Part shown: one piece after another, positions 15,447 through 23,256 of the stretch | How the letters are laid out: each line of letters begins with the position of its first letter | Position numbering within the stretch: the stretch's first letter is position 1 | Source of the DNA: Oerskovia rustica | GTDB lineage: Bacteria > Actinomycetota > Actinomycetes > Actinomycetales > Cellulomonadaceae | Direction of reading: 5' to 3' | Assembly: GCF_014836555.1 (NCBI RefSeq) | Contig: NZ_JACSQQ010000008.1 | Coordinates: 76,913 to 138,029 of the forward strand | Length of the DNA: 61,117 bases | Made by a program: the position numbers and the translations under genes | Notes under the pieces: model-generated | Databases searched by the model: none | Seen by the model: only the letters and a program-made list of their open reading frames with translations | What the model was told of the DNA's origin: nothing

Positions 15447-15533
15447 CCATCCAGAGCGGCTGAGTGACTTGGCACGATGACGCCGCAGCAACCCCCCGGT
15501 GACGGGCGAGGGTGCTACCGCCACGACCGATGG
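15447..15533 (+). ncRNA. SAM-I (S-box) riboswitch
   Basis: The sequence matches the S-box core. P1 starts CCATCCAGAGCGGC, the kink-turn is CTGAGTGACTTGGCACGATGA, then GCCGCAGCAACC, a P3 hairpin around CCCGGTGACGGG, GGTGCTACCGCC, and closing GATGG. The 3' P1 strand (15529-15533) runs into the ribosome site GGAGG (15532-15536) of the rhodanese gene, so SAM-stabilised P1 should mask initiation directly, without a separate terminator. A possible -10 box TACGAT lies at 15432-15437, only about ten bases upstream. Confidence 0.92.
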
Positions 15534-15542
15534 AGGATCACC

Positions 15543-16007
15543 ATGAGTGCCCCCGACCGCGCGACCGCTGCCCCGGTCCCCGATGCCCGGCCCGCCGACG
15601 GCTACGCCGGCGACATCACGCCCCAGCAGGCGTGGGCCCTTCTCCAGAGCGACCCGAGCGCCGTCCTCGTGGACGTCCGCACCGACGCCGAGTGGCGCTT
15701 CGTCGGGATCCCCGATCTTGCCTCGACGGGCCGTGAGCCCGTCCTGACCCAGTGGGTCGACGTCACGGGCCGCCCCAACGCGGCGTTCGTCGCGGAGCTC
15801 ACCGCGGCCGGGTTGAGCCCTGAGCGTCCGGTCGTCTTCCTGTGCCGCTCGGGAGCCCGCTCGATCGGCGCGGCCAAGGCCGCGACCGCCGCGGGGCTGG
15901 GTCCCGCGTACAACGTCCTCGAGGGCTTCGAGGGAGCGCTCGACGACGCCGGTCACCGTGGCTCCGACGGCTGGCGCGCCGCGGGCCTGCCCTGGACGCA
16001 GTCGTGA
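15543..16007 (+). CDS. rhodanese-like sulfurtransferase
   Basis: A 154-residue single rhodanese domain. VLVDVRTDAEW lies near 41-51 and the active loop is VVFLCRSGARSI, with Cys101 followed by RSGARS. It presumably carries persulfide sulfur to a partner. ATG at 15543 is set by GGAGG seven bases upstream, next to the riboswitch P1. The stop overlaps the GTG of metZ, so both are translated from one SAM-controlled message. Pairing with O-succinylhomoserine sulfhydrylase suggests it feeds sulfide or persulfide into homocysteine synthesis. Confidence 0.9.
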   Translation: MSAPDRATAAPVPDARPADGYAGDITPQQAWALLQSDPSAVLVDVRTDAEWRFVGIPDLASTGREPVLTQWVDVTGRPNAAFVAELTAAGLSPERPVVFLCRSGARSIGAAKAATAAGLGPAYNVLEGFEGALDDAGHRGSDGWRAAGLPWTQS

Positions 16008-17290
16008 GCGCCGCGACCGGGGACGGCGTGCTCCGCATCCCCGCCGGCATCCCGGGCGGCTCGGGGCGAGGCCCGCTCCCCCGCTCGGTCCGCCCCGACA
16101 CGCTCGCCGTGCGCGGCGGCCACGCCCGCACCAACTTCGAGGAGACGAGCGAAGCGCTCTTCCTCACGCAGGGCTACGTGTACGGGAGCGCCGCCGAGGC
16201 CGAGGCCGCGTTCACGGGCGAGGTCGACCGCTTCATCTACTCGCGCTACGGCAACCCGACCGTGCACACGTTCGAGGAGCGGCTGCGCCTCATCGAGGGG
16301 GCCGAGGCCTGCTACGCCACGGCGTCGGGCATGTCTGCGGTCTTCACGTCCCTCGCGGCGCTGGTCGGGGCCGGGTCGCGCATCGTCGCGGCCCGCGCGC
16401 TGTTCGGCTCGTCGCTCGTGATCTTCGACGAGATCTTCGCCAAGTGGGGCGTGCGCACCGACTACGTCGACGGACACGTCCTCTCCCAGTGGGAGGAGGC
16501 GCTGTCGACCCCCGCGGACGTCGTCTTCTTCGAGACCCCGTCCAACCCCATGCAGGACGTGATCGACGTGCGCCACGTGAGCGACCTCGCGCACGCCGCG
16601 GGTGCCGTCGTCGTGCTCGACAACGTGTTCGCGACCCCCGTGCTGCAGAAGCCGCTCGAGCTCGGCGCCGACGTCGTCGTGTACTCGGCGACCAAGCACA
16701 TCGACGGGCAGGGCCGCGTGCTGGGCGGCGCGATCCTGGGCTCCGAGGAGTACGTCAAGGGCCCCGTCCAGACCTTCATCCGCAACACCGGCCCCTCGCT
16801 CAGTGCGTTCAACGCGTGGGTCCTCGTCAAGGGGCTCGAGACCCTGTCGGTGCGCGTCAAGGCGCAGAACGCCTCGGCCCTCCACGTCGCGACCGCGCTC
16901 GAGGAGCTGCCCGGCATCACGGCCGTGCGCTACCCGTTCCTCGCCTCGCACCCCCAGGTCGAGCTCGCCAAGGCCCAGCAGAGCGGCGGCGGGACGGTCG
17001 TCACGTTCAACCTCGACGTGCCCGGCGCCGACGACCCGCACACCGACCCCGAGCTCCTCAAGAAGCGCACGTTCCAGTTCCTCGACGCCCTGCGGGTCGT
17101 GGACATCTCCAACAACCTGGGTGACGCCAAGTCGCTCATCACGCACCCGGCGACCACGACGCACCGCAAGCTGGGTCCGGAGGGGCGTGCCGCCGTCGGG
17201 ATCGCGGAGACGACCGTGCGCCTGTCGATCGGCCTCGAGGACCCGCTCGACCTGATCGAGGACGTCGAGCAGGCGCTCGCCGCACGCTAG
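16004..17290 (+). CDS. metZ: O-succinylhomoserine sulfhydrylase (MetZ), Cys/Met metabolism PLP enzyme
   Basis: A 428-residue enzyme converting an activated homoserine ester plus sulfide to homocysteine. It has YSRYGNPTVHTFEERL, the substrate-loop ASGMSAVFTSLAAL, and the PLP lysine in YSATKHIDGQGR (Lys231), with FETPSNPMQDV before it. The SxTKHxDGQGR form and the HRKLGPEGRAAVGIAETTVRLSIGLEDPLDL end are typical of MetZ. O-acetylhomoserine specificity cannot be excluded. The GTG start overlaps the rhodanese stop (GTGA). Both genes are under the SAM-I riboswitch. A long hairpin follows the stop. Confidence 0.93.
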   Translation: MSAATGDGVLRIPAGIPGGSGRGPLPRSVRPDTLAVRGGHARTNFEETSEALFLTQGYVYGSAAEAEAAFTGEVDRFIYSRYGNPTVHTFEERLRLIEGAEACYATASGMSAVFTSLAALVGAGSRIVAARALFGSSLVIFDEIFAKWGVRTDYVDGHVLSQWEEALSTPADVVFFETPSNPMQDVIDVRHVSDLAHAAGAVVVLDNVFATPVLQKPLELGADVVVYSATKHIDGQGRVLGGAILGSEEYVKGPVQTFIRNTGPSLSAFNAWVLVKGLETLSVRVKAQNASALHVATALEELPGITAVRYPFLASHPQVELAKAQQSGGGTVVTFNLDVPGADDPHTDPELLKKRTFQFLDALRVVDISNNLGDAKSLITHPATTTHRKLGPEGRAAVGIAETTVRLSIGLEDPLDLIEDVEQALAAR

Positions 17291-17303
17291 GCCCTCGGCC
17301 GCG

Positions 17304-17366
17304 CGCTGGGTGCGGAGTACGTGTCGCCGGAGCGAGTGATCGACGACACCCGCTCCGCACCCAGCG
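17304..17366. terminator. long hairpin terminator after metZ
   Basis: Perfect 14-bp stem CGCTGGGTGCGGAG (17304-17317) / CTCCGCACCCAGCG (17353-17366). The 35-nt loop contains a further GTGTCG/CGACAC pairing. Its 63-nt span resembles the hairpin at 7113-7174. Confidence 0.78.
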
Positions 17367-17411
17367 GCTGCGCAGGAATACCCCAGCCGTATCCCGGGGT
17401 TGCACCTGGCG

Positions 17412-18461
17412 ATGACTACCTCGCCGCGCCTCTCCGTCCTCGACCTCGTCCCCGTCCGCTCGGGACAGTCCTCCGCCCAGGCCATCGCCGCCTCCCTGGA
17501 CCTCGTGCGCCTCGCCGACCGTCTCGGCTTCACGCGCTACTGGTTCGCCGAGCACCACAACATGCCCGCGGTCGCGGCGTCGGCACCGCCCGTCATGATC
17601 TCGGCGGCCGCCGCGGTGAGCGAGCGGATCCGCGTCGGGTCGGGCGGCGTGATGCTGCCCAACCACGCGCCGCTCGTCGTCGCCGAGCAGTTCGCGGTCC
17701 TGGAGGCCATGGCCCCGGGGCGCGTCGACCTGGGCATCGGGCGCGCGCCCGGCAGCGACCCGGTCGTCACCGCCCTGCTGCGCAGCAGCGGCCCGACGTC
17801 CGACGTCGACCGCTTTCCCCAGCACGTCCAGGACATCCGCTCGCTCATGAGTGCCGAGGGCGCTTCGGTCCGCCTCACGACCGGTCAGGTCTACGACGTC
17901 CACGCGACCCCGGCCGCCGAGTCGGTGCCGACCGTGTGGCTGCTCGGGTCGAGCGACTACTCCGCGCGCCTGGCGGCCGAGCTCGGCCTGCCGTACGTGT
18001 TCGCCAACCACTTCTCGGGCGCCGGCATCGACGAGATCCTCGCCCTCTACCGCGACGGCTACCGCCCGTCGGCCGAGCACCCGACGCCGGAGACGTTCCT
18101 GACGGTCAACGTGTCGGTCGCCCCGACGCTCGACGAAGCCCGCGCCCGCGCTCTGCCGCAGGCCCGCATGATGGCCCGCCTGCGCTCGGGCAAGCCGCTG
18201 GGCGCACAGGAGAGCGTCGAGGACGCCGCGTCCACGCCGCTCGACGGGCTCACGTCCCAGATGGCCGACGAGATGCTCGACCGCTGGATCGTCGACGAGC
18301 CGCAGGCCGCGGCCCGCCGCGTGCGCGAGCTCGCCACCCGGCACGGCGTCGACGAGGTCATGATCGTGCCCGTCGCAGGCTCGCGCGCGGACGAGTCCCT
18401 CGACGCGACCCCCGGCCGCACGCAGACGATCGAGCTCCTCGCGGCCGCGCTCCAGGACTGA
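17412..18461 (+). CDS. LLM-class flavin-dependent oxidoreductase (luciferase-like monooxygenase)
   Basis: A 349-residue TIM-barrel flavoprotein of the bacterial luciferase superfamily. Typical pieces are LADRLGFTRYWFAEHHNMP (about 35-53), RIRVGSGGVMLPNHAPLVVAEQFAVLE, PGRVDLGIGRAPGSDP and the later VWLLGSSDYSARLAAELG. The family uses FMNH2 supplied by a partner or F420; the substrate is unknown. I take ATG at 17412; an in-frame TTG lies 12 nt upstream and no strong ribosome site supports either. The next gene starts 10 nt downstream. Confidence 0.88.
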   Translation: MTTSPRLSVLDLVPVRSGQSSAQAIAASLDLVRLADRLGFTRYWFAEHHNMPAVAASAPPVMISAAAAVSERIRVGSGGVMLPNHAPLVVAEQFAVLEAMAPGRVDLGIGRAPGSDPVVTALLRSSGPTSDVDRFPQHVQDIRSLMSAEGASVRLTTGQVYDVHATPAAESVPTVWLLGSSDYSARLAAELGLPYVFANHFSGAGIDEILALYRDGYRPSAEHPTPETFLTVNVSVAPTLDEARARALPQARMMARLRSGKPLGAQESVEDAASTPLDGLTSQMADEMLDRWIVDEPQAAARRVRELATRHGVDEVMIVPVAGSRADESLDATPGRTQTIELLAAALQD

Positions 18462-18471
18462 CGGCCGTCCC

Positions 18472-19323
18472 GTGACCCCACCCGGCGACGACCGCACCCG
18501 ACGGCCCGCCCACGCGGCGTCGTCGGGCGTGCCCGTGCGGGTCACGGGCCTGGCCTCGGTGCTGCTCGCACCCAACCCCGGTCCCATGACGCTCGACGGG
18601 ACCAGGTCGTACGTCCTGGCCGCACCGGGGGCCCGCACGCGCGTGGTCGTCGACCCGGGGCCCGACGACGTCGCTCACCTCACCGCCCTGGCCGACGGCC
18701 CGCGCGTCGAGGTCGTGCTGATCACGCACCGTCACGCCGACCACACCGCAGGAGCGGCACGCTTCGCCGAGCTCACGGGCGCGCCGGTCCGCGCCGCGGA
18801 CCCGGCGCACTGCCACCCGGCCCGTTCCCGCGAGGCGACCCCGTTGCGAGGCGGCGAGACGATCCACGCGGCCGGGCTGCGGATCGAGGTCCTCGCGACT
18901 CCCGGGCACACGGGCGACTCGACGAGCTTCCACCTCCCCGACGACGGACCGCACGGCAGCGTGCTCACGGGCGACACGGTCCTTGGTCGCGGCACCACGG
19001 TCATCGCCGAGCCCGACGGATCGCTCCGCGACTACCTCACGAGCCTCGACGCGCTCGAGTCGATCGGTGCCACGACGGTCCTGCCTGCCCACGGCCCGCA
19101 CCTGGGTGACCTGTCCGCCGTCGTGCGGACGTACCGCGAGCACAGGGCAGGCAGGCTCGCCCAGGTGCGCACGGCGCTCGGGGACCGAGCGGGCGACCCG
19201 GTCACGGAGGCGCTCGTCGACGACGTGACCGCCTCGGTCTACGGCGACGTCGTCCCCGGTCTGCTCTCCGCAGCACGGCAGAGCGTCCGGGCACAGCTCC
19301 GGTACCTCGCCGAAGGGGCGTAG
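18472..19323 (+). CDS. metallo-beta-lactamase-fold hydrolase
   Basis: A 283-residue MBL-fold protein with the dinuclear zinc motif THRHADHTAG (His86, His88, Asp90, His91), TPGHTGDS and LTGDTVLGRG supplying further metal ligands, and LPAHGP near the C-terminal third. After about 215 comes a helical tail resembling the LACTB2/winged-helix region of glyoxalase II-like hydrolases. GTG at 18472. It is probably cotranscribed with the monooxygenase upstream. The substrate is unknown. Confidence 0.88.
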   Translation: MTPPGDDRTRRPAHAASSGVPVRVTGLASVLLAPNPGPMTLDGTRSYVLAAPGARTRVVVDPGPDDVAHLTALADGPRVEVVLITHRHADHTAGAARFAELTGAPVRAADPAHCHPARSREATPLRGGETIHAAGLRIEVLATPGHTGDSTSFHLPDDGPHGSVLTGDTVLGRGTTVIAEPDGSLRDYLTSLDALESIGATTVLPAHGPHLGDLSAVVRTYREHRAGRLAQVRTALGDRAGDPVTEALVDDVTASVYGDVVPGLLSAARQSVRAQLRYLAEGA

Positions 19324-19389
19324 CCGCAGACACCCCGGGACGAGTCCGGCCGACGCGCCGGGCCGCGCGGCCGGTGGTTGACTGACCGC

Positions 19390-20061
19390 GTGACGCCCTC
19401 CGGACCCGACCTGCCCTCCGACCCCGTCCCCCGCGACCGGCTCGGGCCCGGCCCCGGGTGGCGCCTGGCGGCCGGGGTCCTGGTCGGGGTGGCGGTCGGG
19501 ACCTGGCTCGGTTCGCAGGGCTACCTGCGGTTCGCGGTCCTCGCGGGGTGGAGCGTCGCCGCCCTGCTGTTCGTCGTGTGGACCTGGGCCGTCATCGCGC
19601 CCATGGACGCCCGGGTGACCGCGAGCCATGCCACGCGCGAGGAACCGTCACGGCGGGTGGCGCACCTGTTCATCCTGGCGGCGGCGGTCGTGAGCCTCGT
19701 CGGGGTCGGGCTCCTGCTGCTCGCGTCTCCCGCCGACAAGAGCGCGCAGGCGCTCACCGCGGTGTTCGCCGTGGGGAGCGTCGCGATCTCGTGGGCGGCC
19801 GTCCACACCCTGTTCGGGCTGGCCTACGCGCGGCAGTACTACACGGGCGTCGACGGTGGCATCGACTTCAACCAGGCCGAGCCGCCCCGATACCTCGACT
19901 TCATGTACGTGGCGTTCACGGTCGGCATGAGCTTCGCGATCTCCGACACCAACGTGACGTCGGGCGCGATCCGCCGGACCGCACTGGGGCACGCCCTGCT
20001 GTCCTACATGTTCGGGACCGTGATCATCGGCGCCGTCGTCAACCTGGTCGCGGGGCTCTGA
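19390..20061 (+). CDS. DUF1345 family membrane protein
   Basis: A predicted integral membrane protein of about 223 residues with about six hydrophobic segments. It has the DUF1345 signatures LFGLAYARQYY, GGIDFNQAEPPRYLDFMYVAFTVGMSF, SDTNVTS, and IRRTALGHALLSYMFGTVI near the end. Function unknown. The start is uncertain: GTG at 19390 or TTG at 19378, neither with a clear ribosome site. It is convergent with the next small membrane gene, 10 nt away. Confidence 0.82.
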   Translation: MTPSGPDLPSDPVPRDRLGPGPGWRLAAGVLVGVAVGTWLGSQGYLRFAVLAGWSVAALLFVVWTWAVIAPMDARVTASHATREEPSRRVAHLFILAAAVVSLVGVGLLLLASPADKSAQALTAVFAVGSVAISWAAVHTLFGLAYARQYYTGVDGGIDFNQAEPPRYLDFMYVAFTVGMSFAISDTNVTSGAIRRTALGHALLSYMFGTVIIGAVVNLVAGL

Positions 20062-20071
20062 CCCCGTCGTC

Positions 20072-20353
20072 TCACCGGCTCCGGCGGGTCAGGAGGCTCG
20101 ACACGAGCGCCGCGACCGCGGCCACCGCGGTGACGAGGAAGAGTGCGAGGGCAACCCTCAGCGGGGTGTACGCGATGCGCTCGGTCATCTCGCCCGTCGG
20201 GCCGAACCAGCCCCAGTCCGCGACCACGGCCTCGATGCGCGAGCCGATCGCCCCCACCCGGCCCGGCGCCGCGCCGAGCATCCCGGTCACCCACGCGACG
20301 CAGTCGATCACATGGGCGCCGAACACGGAGGAACCGGACAAGAGGGTGAGCAC
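20072..20353 (-). CDS. small hypothetical membrane protein
   Basis: A 93-residue protein starting VLTLLSGSSVFGAHVIDC, with a hydrophobic stretch near 30-40 and a clear C-terminal transmembrane segment (LRVALALFLVTAVAAVAALV) ending LLTRRSR. I recognise no family. The GTG at 20353 is favoured because TACCCT lies six bases before it, as in other leaderless genes here. Extending to the in-frame GTG at 20437 would start inside the purQ terminator hairpin, which is unlikely. Confidence 0.6.
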   Translation of the reverse strand: MLTLLSGSSVFGAHVIDCVAWVTGMLGAAPGRVGAIGSRIEAVVADWGWFGPTGEMTERIAYTPLRVALALFLVTAVAAVAALVSSLLTRRSR

Positions 20354-20422
20354 CGGACCAGGGTAACGGGTCGGGCGGCCAGGCAGCGGGTGATATCGCG
20401 GACGGACGTACCCGCGATGCGC

Positions 20423-20460
20423 GACGGCGGCGCTCACCTCGGGAGGTGAGCGCCGCCGTC
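20423..20460. terminator. terminator after purQ
   Basis: An 18-bp perfect inverted repeat GACGGCGGCGCTCACCTC / GAGGTGAGCGCCGCCGTC with almost no spacer, so the real loop takes in the top pairs. It lies 38 nt past the purQ stop on the minus strand. Confidence 0.8.
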
Positions 20461-20497
20461 GGGCAGTGCGAAAATGTCGCGCGGGGCGACGGGGTTC

Positions 20498-21226
20498 TCA
20501 GGCCTGGACGAGCGTGCTCAGCACCGAGGTGAAGAAGCCCAGCCCGTCCGTGCCCGCGCGCGGGCCGGACTCGTTCGCGGGGCCGAACCCGGCCTCGACC
20601 GCGTGCTCGGGGTGCGGCATGAGGCCCACGACGTTGCCCGCCGCGTTCGAGATGCCCGCGATGTTGCGGCGCGAACCGTTGGGGTTCCAGCCCTCGTAGC
20701 GGAAGACGACACGCCCCTCGGCCTCGAGCTCGTCGAGCGTGCGCTCGTCGGCGACGAACTGGCCGTCCTGGTTCTTGAGCGGCACCGTGATGCGCTGGCC
20801 CGCGGTGTAGTCGCGCGTCCAGGCGGTGTCGGCGTTCTCGACGACCATGGTCTGCTCGCGGCAGATGAACGCGAGGTGGTCGTTCTTGATCATCGAGCCG
20901 GGCAGCAGGTGCGCCTCGGTGAGGATCTGGAAGCCGTTGCAGATGCCCAGGACGGGCAGGCCACCCTTGGCCGCGTCGACGAGCGAGTCCATGACGGGCG
21001 CGAAGCGACTGATCGCCCCGGCGCGCAGGTAGTCGCCGTACGAGAAGCCGCCCGGGAGCACGACCGCGTCGACCCCGTGCAGGTCCGCGTCCGCGTGCCA
21101 CAGGGACACGGGCTCACCGCCGGCCAGGCGCACCGCCCGCGCCGCGTCGCGGTCGTCGAGCGTGCCGGGGAACGTGATGACACCGATCCGGGCCGTGGCC
21201 AGGCCGGTCGCTGCGGGGGCGCTCAT
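20498..21226 (-). CDS. purQ: phosphoribosylformylglycinamidine synthase, glutaminase subunit PurQ
   Basis: Glutaminase subunit of FGAM synthase (fourth step of purine synthesis), supplying ammonia to PurL. The 242-residue class I amidotransferase has the nucleophile in [11 protein letters not shown] (Cys96), [14 protein letters not shown] upstream, and the His-Glu pair in [10 protein letters not shown]. The ATG shares one base with the purS stop (TGATG), so the two are coupled. PurL is not in this window. Confidence 0.96.
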   Translation of the reverse strand: MSAPAATGLATARIGVITFPGTLDDRDAARAVRLAGGEPVSLWHADADLHGVDAVVLPGGFSYGDYLRAGAISRFAPVMDSLVDAAKGGLPVLGICNGFQILTEAHLLPGSMIKNDHLAFICREQTMVVENADTAWTRDYTAGQRITVPLKNQDGQFVADERTLDELEAEGRVVFRYEGWNPNGSRRNIAGISNAAGNVVGLMPHPEHAVEAGFGPANESGPRAGTDGLGFFTSVLSTLVQA

Positions 21227-21498
21227 CAGGCGCTCTCCCCGCCCAGCTCGGCCGTCAGCTCGGCGACGAGGACGACGTCCTCGATGACCGGGTTCGACAG
21301 AACCTTCTCGCCGGCCTCGCGGGCCGCGGCGAGCACCTCGGGGGTGACGTCGCCCTCGACCTCGAGCTCGAACCGCTTGCCCTGGCGCACGCCGGTGAAC
21401 TGGGTGAAGCCCAGGCGCGGGAGCGCCCCGACGACGGCCTTGCCCTGCGGGTCCAGGATCTCGGGCTTGGGCATGACCTCGACGACTACGCGTCCCAC
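21226..21498 (-). CDS. purS: phosphoribosylformylglycinamidine synthase subunit PurS
   Basis: A 90-residue structural subunit bridging PurQ and PurL. It has [29 protein letters not shown] and the conserved [13 protein letters not shown], ending in a helix with [13 protein letters not shown] at 21498 follows GAGGAG. An upstream TAAACT box (minus strand, 21621-21626) could be its -10, leaving a leader of about 115 nt. Confidence 0.93.
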   Translation of the reverse strand: MGRVVVEVMPKPEILDPQGKAVVGALPRLGFTQFTGVRQGKRFELEVEGDVTPEVLAAAREAGEKVLSNPVIEDVVLVAELTAELGGESA

Positions 21499-21688
21499 AG
21501 GAGCTCCTCGGGAAGTTGGTCCGGCCGGCTCGGCTCGGACAGGTCCGCACGAGGCTCGGGGCGCGCCGCGAGGGCGGCGACGAGGTCGCACGGATCTCGG
21601 TGGGTGGGGATTCCGGGGCCAGTTTACCCGGGCCGCGCACGGGGCCGGGTCGCGTCTCAGGCGTCGGTCGGGGCGGGGCTTCCTGGGT

Positions 21689-21747
21689 GCCGAGAACCAG
21701 GTCGTGGCCGTTCTGCGCGCCTCGGCGACCTCGACCTCGTTCTCGGC
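21689..21747. terminator. hairpin with GTGCCGAG repeat, between purS and the membrane protein gene
   Basis: Arms GCCGAGAACCAGGTCG (21689-21704) and CGACCTCGTTCTCGGC (21732-21747) pair with one mismatch. It lies 36 nt past the stop of the minus-strand gene at 21783 and probably terminates it. The left arm with its flanks closely resembles the sequence at 61091-61117, so it looks like a dispersed repeat reused as a terminator. Confidence 0.7.
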
Positions 21748-21782
21748 CGCTGGGATCTCCCTGCCCGACGGCGGAGCGCACC

Positions 21783-22406
21783 TCAGGAGGTGGGTTCGGC
21801 GTCCCGGGGGTCGGGTGAGGCGGACGGGAGCCGCATCGGCTCGGGCACGTTGCCGTAGACCACGTGGCGGTACCAGGCCGTCCGTGTGCGGCTCTCGCGG
21901 AACGCCGTCCCTGACACGACCACGATCGCTGTGACGAGGACCCAGAAGAACCACGTCGTGAGGAACGTGGGCCAGAGGTCGGCGAGAGGCCGTCCCGTGA
22001 CCCACGCGTACCCCGTGAGCACCGCGAGCAACGGGCTGTAGATCAGGAGCAGCGTCCACGCGGCGTCCCGCGCCGAGTAGAAGGCTCCCCGGATGTCGTC
22101 CGCGACCCACCACCAGTACTCTGCGGGCAGCCTGAGGCCGAACCGGTACAGGACCCAGCGCCACAGCGGCGGGCGCTCCCGCCGGCGAAGGCCCCAGCCG
22201 GCGCGCAGCAGGCTGCGGACCTCGTCGGTGCTCAACCGGTCGGGCGCGGGCGCCCCGGTGGCCTCGGCCGCCGCGTGCGCGACGTCCTGCTGGACCGCGA
22301 GGAGCTCGTCGCCGTGGACCTCGCGCCAGCGGCGTGGGTAGGCCCGCGCCCAGAAGCGCGCCGACCGTTCGAAGCGTTCGTCGGGCGTCAGGTCGCGGCG
22401 GCGCAT
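21783..22406 (-). CDS. hypothetical membrane protein paired with a PadR regulator
   Basis: A 207-residue protein. The N-terminal soluble part (about 1-95) contains [17 protein letters not shown], a motif common in proteins encoded after PadR regulators. Two hydrophobic segments follow ([20 protein letters not shown] and [19 protein letters not shown], about 117-165) and a charged tail. No enzymatic motif is seen. Its ATG overlaps the PadR stop (TGATG), so it is translationally coupled to its likely repressor. Confidence 0.78.
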   Translation of the reverse strand: MRRRDLTPDERFERSARFWARAYPRRWREVHGDELLAVQQDVAHAAAEATGAPAPDRLSTDEVRSLLRAGWGLRRRERPPLWRWVLYRFGLRLPAEYWWWVADDIRGAFYSARDAAWTLLLIYSPLLAVLTGYAWVTGRPLADLWPTFLTTWFFWVLVTAIVVVSGTAFRESRTRTAWYRHVVYGNVPEPMRLPSASPDPRDAEPTS

Positions 22407-22804
22407 CAGGCCAGCCCTCCGGCGAGCCTGCCCGACGTCGGGCGCGCTGCGGTGCTGCGCTTGTCGAGGGCCTTCTGCGCCCGGGCGGCGAGCTCGCGGA
22501 GCCTGTCCGTCTCCTGCTCGGCGGCGTGGCGGCCGTCGTCGGTGATCCGGTAGTAGCGCCGGAGGCGACCGTCGACGACCTCCTCACCTGCGGGCTCGAC
22601 GAGGCCCGCGCCCGAGAGCCGGTCGAGGTTGCCGTACAGCGTGCCGGCGCCGAGGGCCGTCGCCCCGTCGGAGATCTCGGCGACGGCCTGGATGACGGCG
22701 TAGCCGTGCAGCGGCTCGGGGGTGAGGGACAGCAGGATCAGGTAGGCCTGCTCGGTCATGCGGAAGGACTTTCCGCCGGCCGGGCCGCTCGTCGCAGTGG
22801 GCAT
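22406..22804 (-). CDS. PadR-family transcriptional regulator
   Basis: A 132-residue winged-helix regulator. QAYLILLSLTPEPLHGYAVIQAV, LGAGTLYGNLDRLSGAGLVEP and RRYYRITDDGRHAAEQE are the standard PadR N-terminal helix, recognition helix and wing. The short C-terminus fits subfamily s2. ATG at 22804 has no ribosome site; a TATATAT stretch ends six bases upstream, suggesting a leaderless message. It likely represses itself and the downstream membrane protein. Confidence 0.9.
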   Translation of the reverse strand: MPTATSGPAGGKSFRMTEQAYLILLSLTPEPLHGYAVIQAVAEISDGATALGAGTLYGNLDRLSGAGLVEPAGEEVVDGRLRRYYRITDDGRHAAEQETDRLRELAARAQKALDKRSTAARPTSGRLAGGLA

Positions 22805-22807
22805 GGT

Positions 22808-22819
22808 CGATATATATCG
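22808..22819. promoter_or_regulatory. palindrome overlapping the padR promoter
   Basis: Perfect 12-bp palindrome CGATATATATCG immediately upstream of the PadR start. It overlaps the presumed -10 and is strikingly AT-rich for this sequence. An autoregulatory PadR operator is the simplest reading. Confidence 0.5.
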
Positions 22820-22896
22820 CTCAACGACCCATGGGGCAACTCGCGCGGAGGCGGCCTCCTCGGACCGTGTCAGAGGCCTCGCCTACGATCGAACAC

Positions 22897-23256
22897 ATGT
22901 TCGATCCGTCGCTCGCAGCCCGCCCCGGGCCCGGGGTCCAGGTGATCGCCGCCGTGCTCTCACGGGACCGCACGTGCACCTTTCCCGGCTGCTCGGTGCC
23001 CGCGTTCCGCTGCGACCTCGACCACGTGGTCCGCCCTGCGCCGCGAGAGCCGGACGCCCCCGAGCCCGACGTCCGGCCCGAGGACCTCATCTCCCTGTGC
23101 CGGCATCACCACGTGGTCCGGGCACGGTCCGGCTGGCGCCCCGATCTCGCGACCGACGGCACGGTCCGCTGGACGTCACCGACCGGGCACCGCTACGTCC
23201 GCGAGCGCCTCGGCTCCCCGACGGGCTCCGGGCTCAGAACAGGGACTCGCCCGTGA
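22897..23256 (+). CDS. short HNH endonuclease-domain protein (DUF222-type C-terminal half only)
   Basis: A 119-residue protein that is essentially only an HNH domain: CTFPGC, AFRCDLDHVVRP, LISLCRHHHVVRARSGW and DGTVRWTSPTGHRY. These features are the C-terminal half of actinobacterial DUF222/HNH (13E12) proteins, which are usually 400-500 residues; the DUF222 half is absent. ATG at 22897 is seven bases after TACGAT, a leaderless-type start, so it may be a working mini-gene rather than debris. The 3' end overlaps the convergent purC by 23 nt. Confidence 0.72.
   Translation: MFDPSLAARPGPGVQVIAAVLSRDRTCTFPGCSVPAFRCDLDHVVRPAPREPDAPEPDVRPEDLISLCRHHHVVRARSGWRPDLATDGTVRWTSPTGHRYVRERLGSPTGSGLRTGTRP

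Noticed and set aside
20354-20437. Upstream GTG at 20437 as start of the small membrane protein.
   Set aside because: It lies inside the purQ terminator stem; the GTG at 20353 has a leaderless-type promoter.
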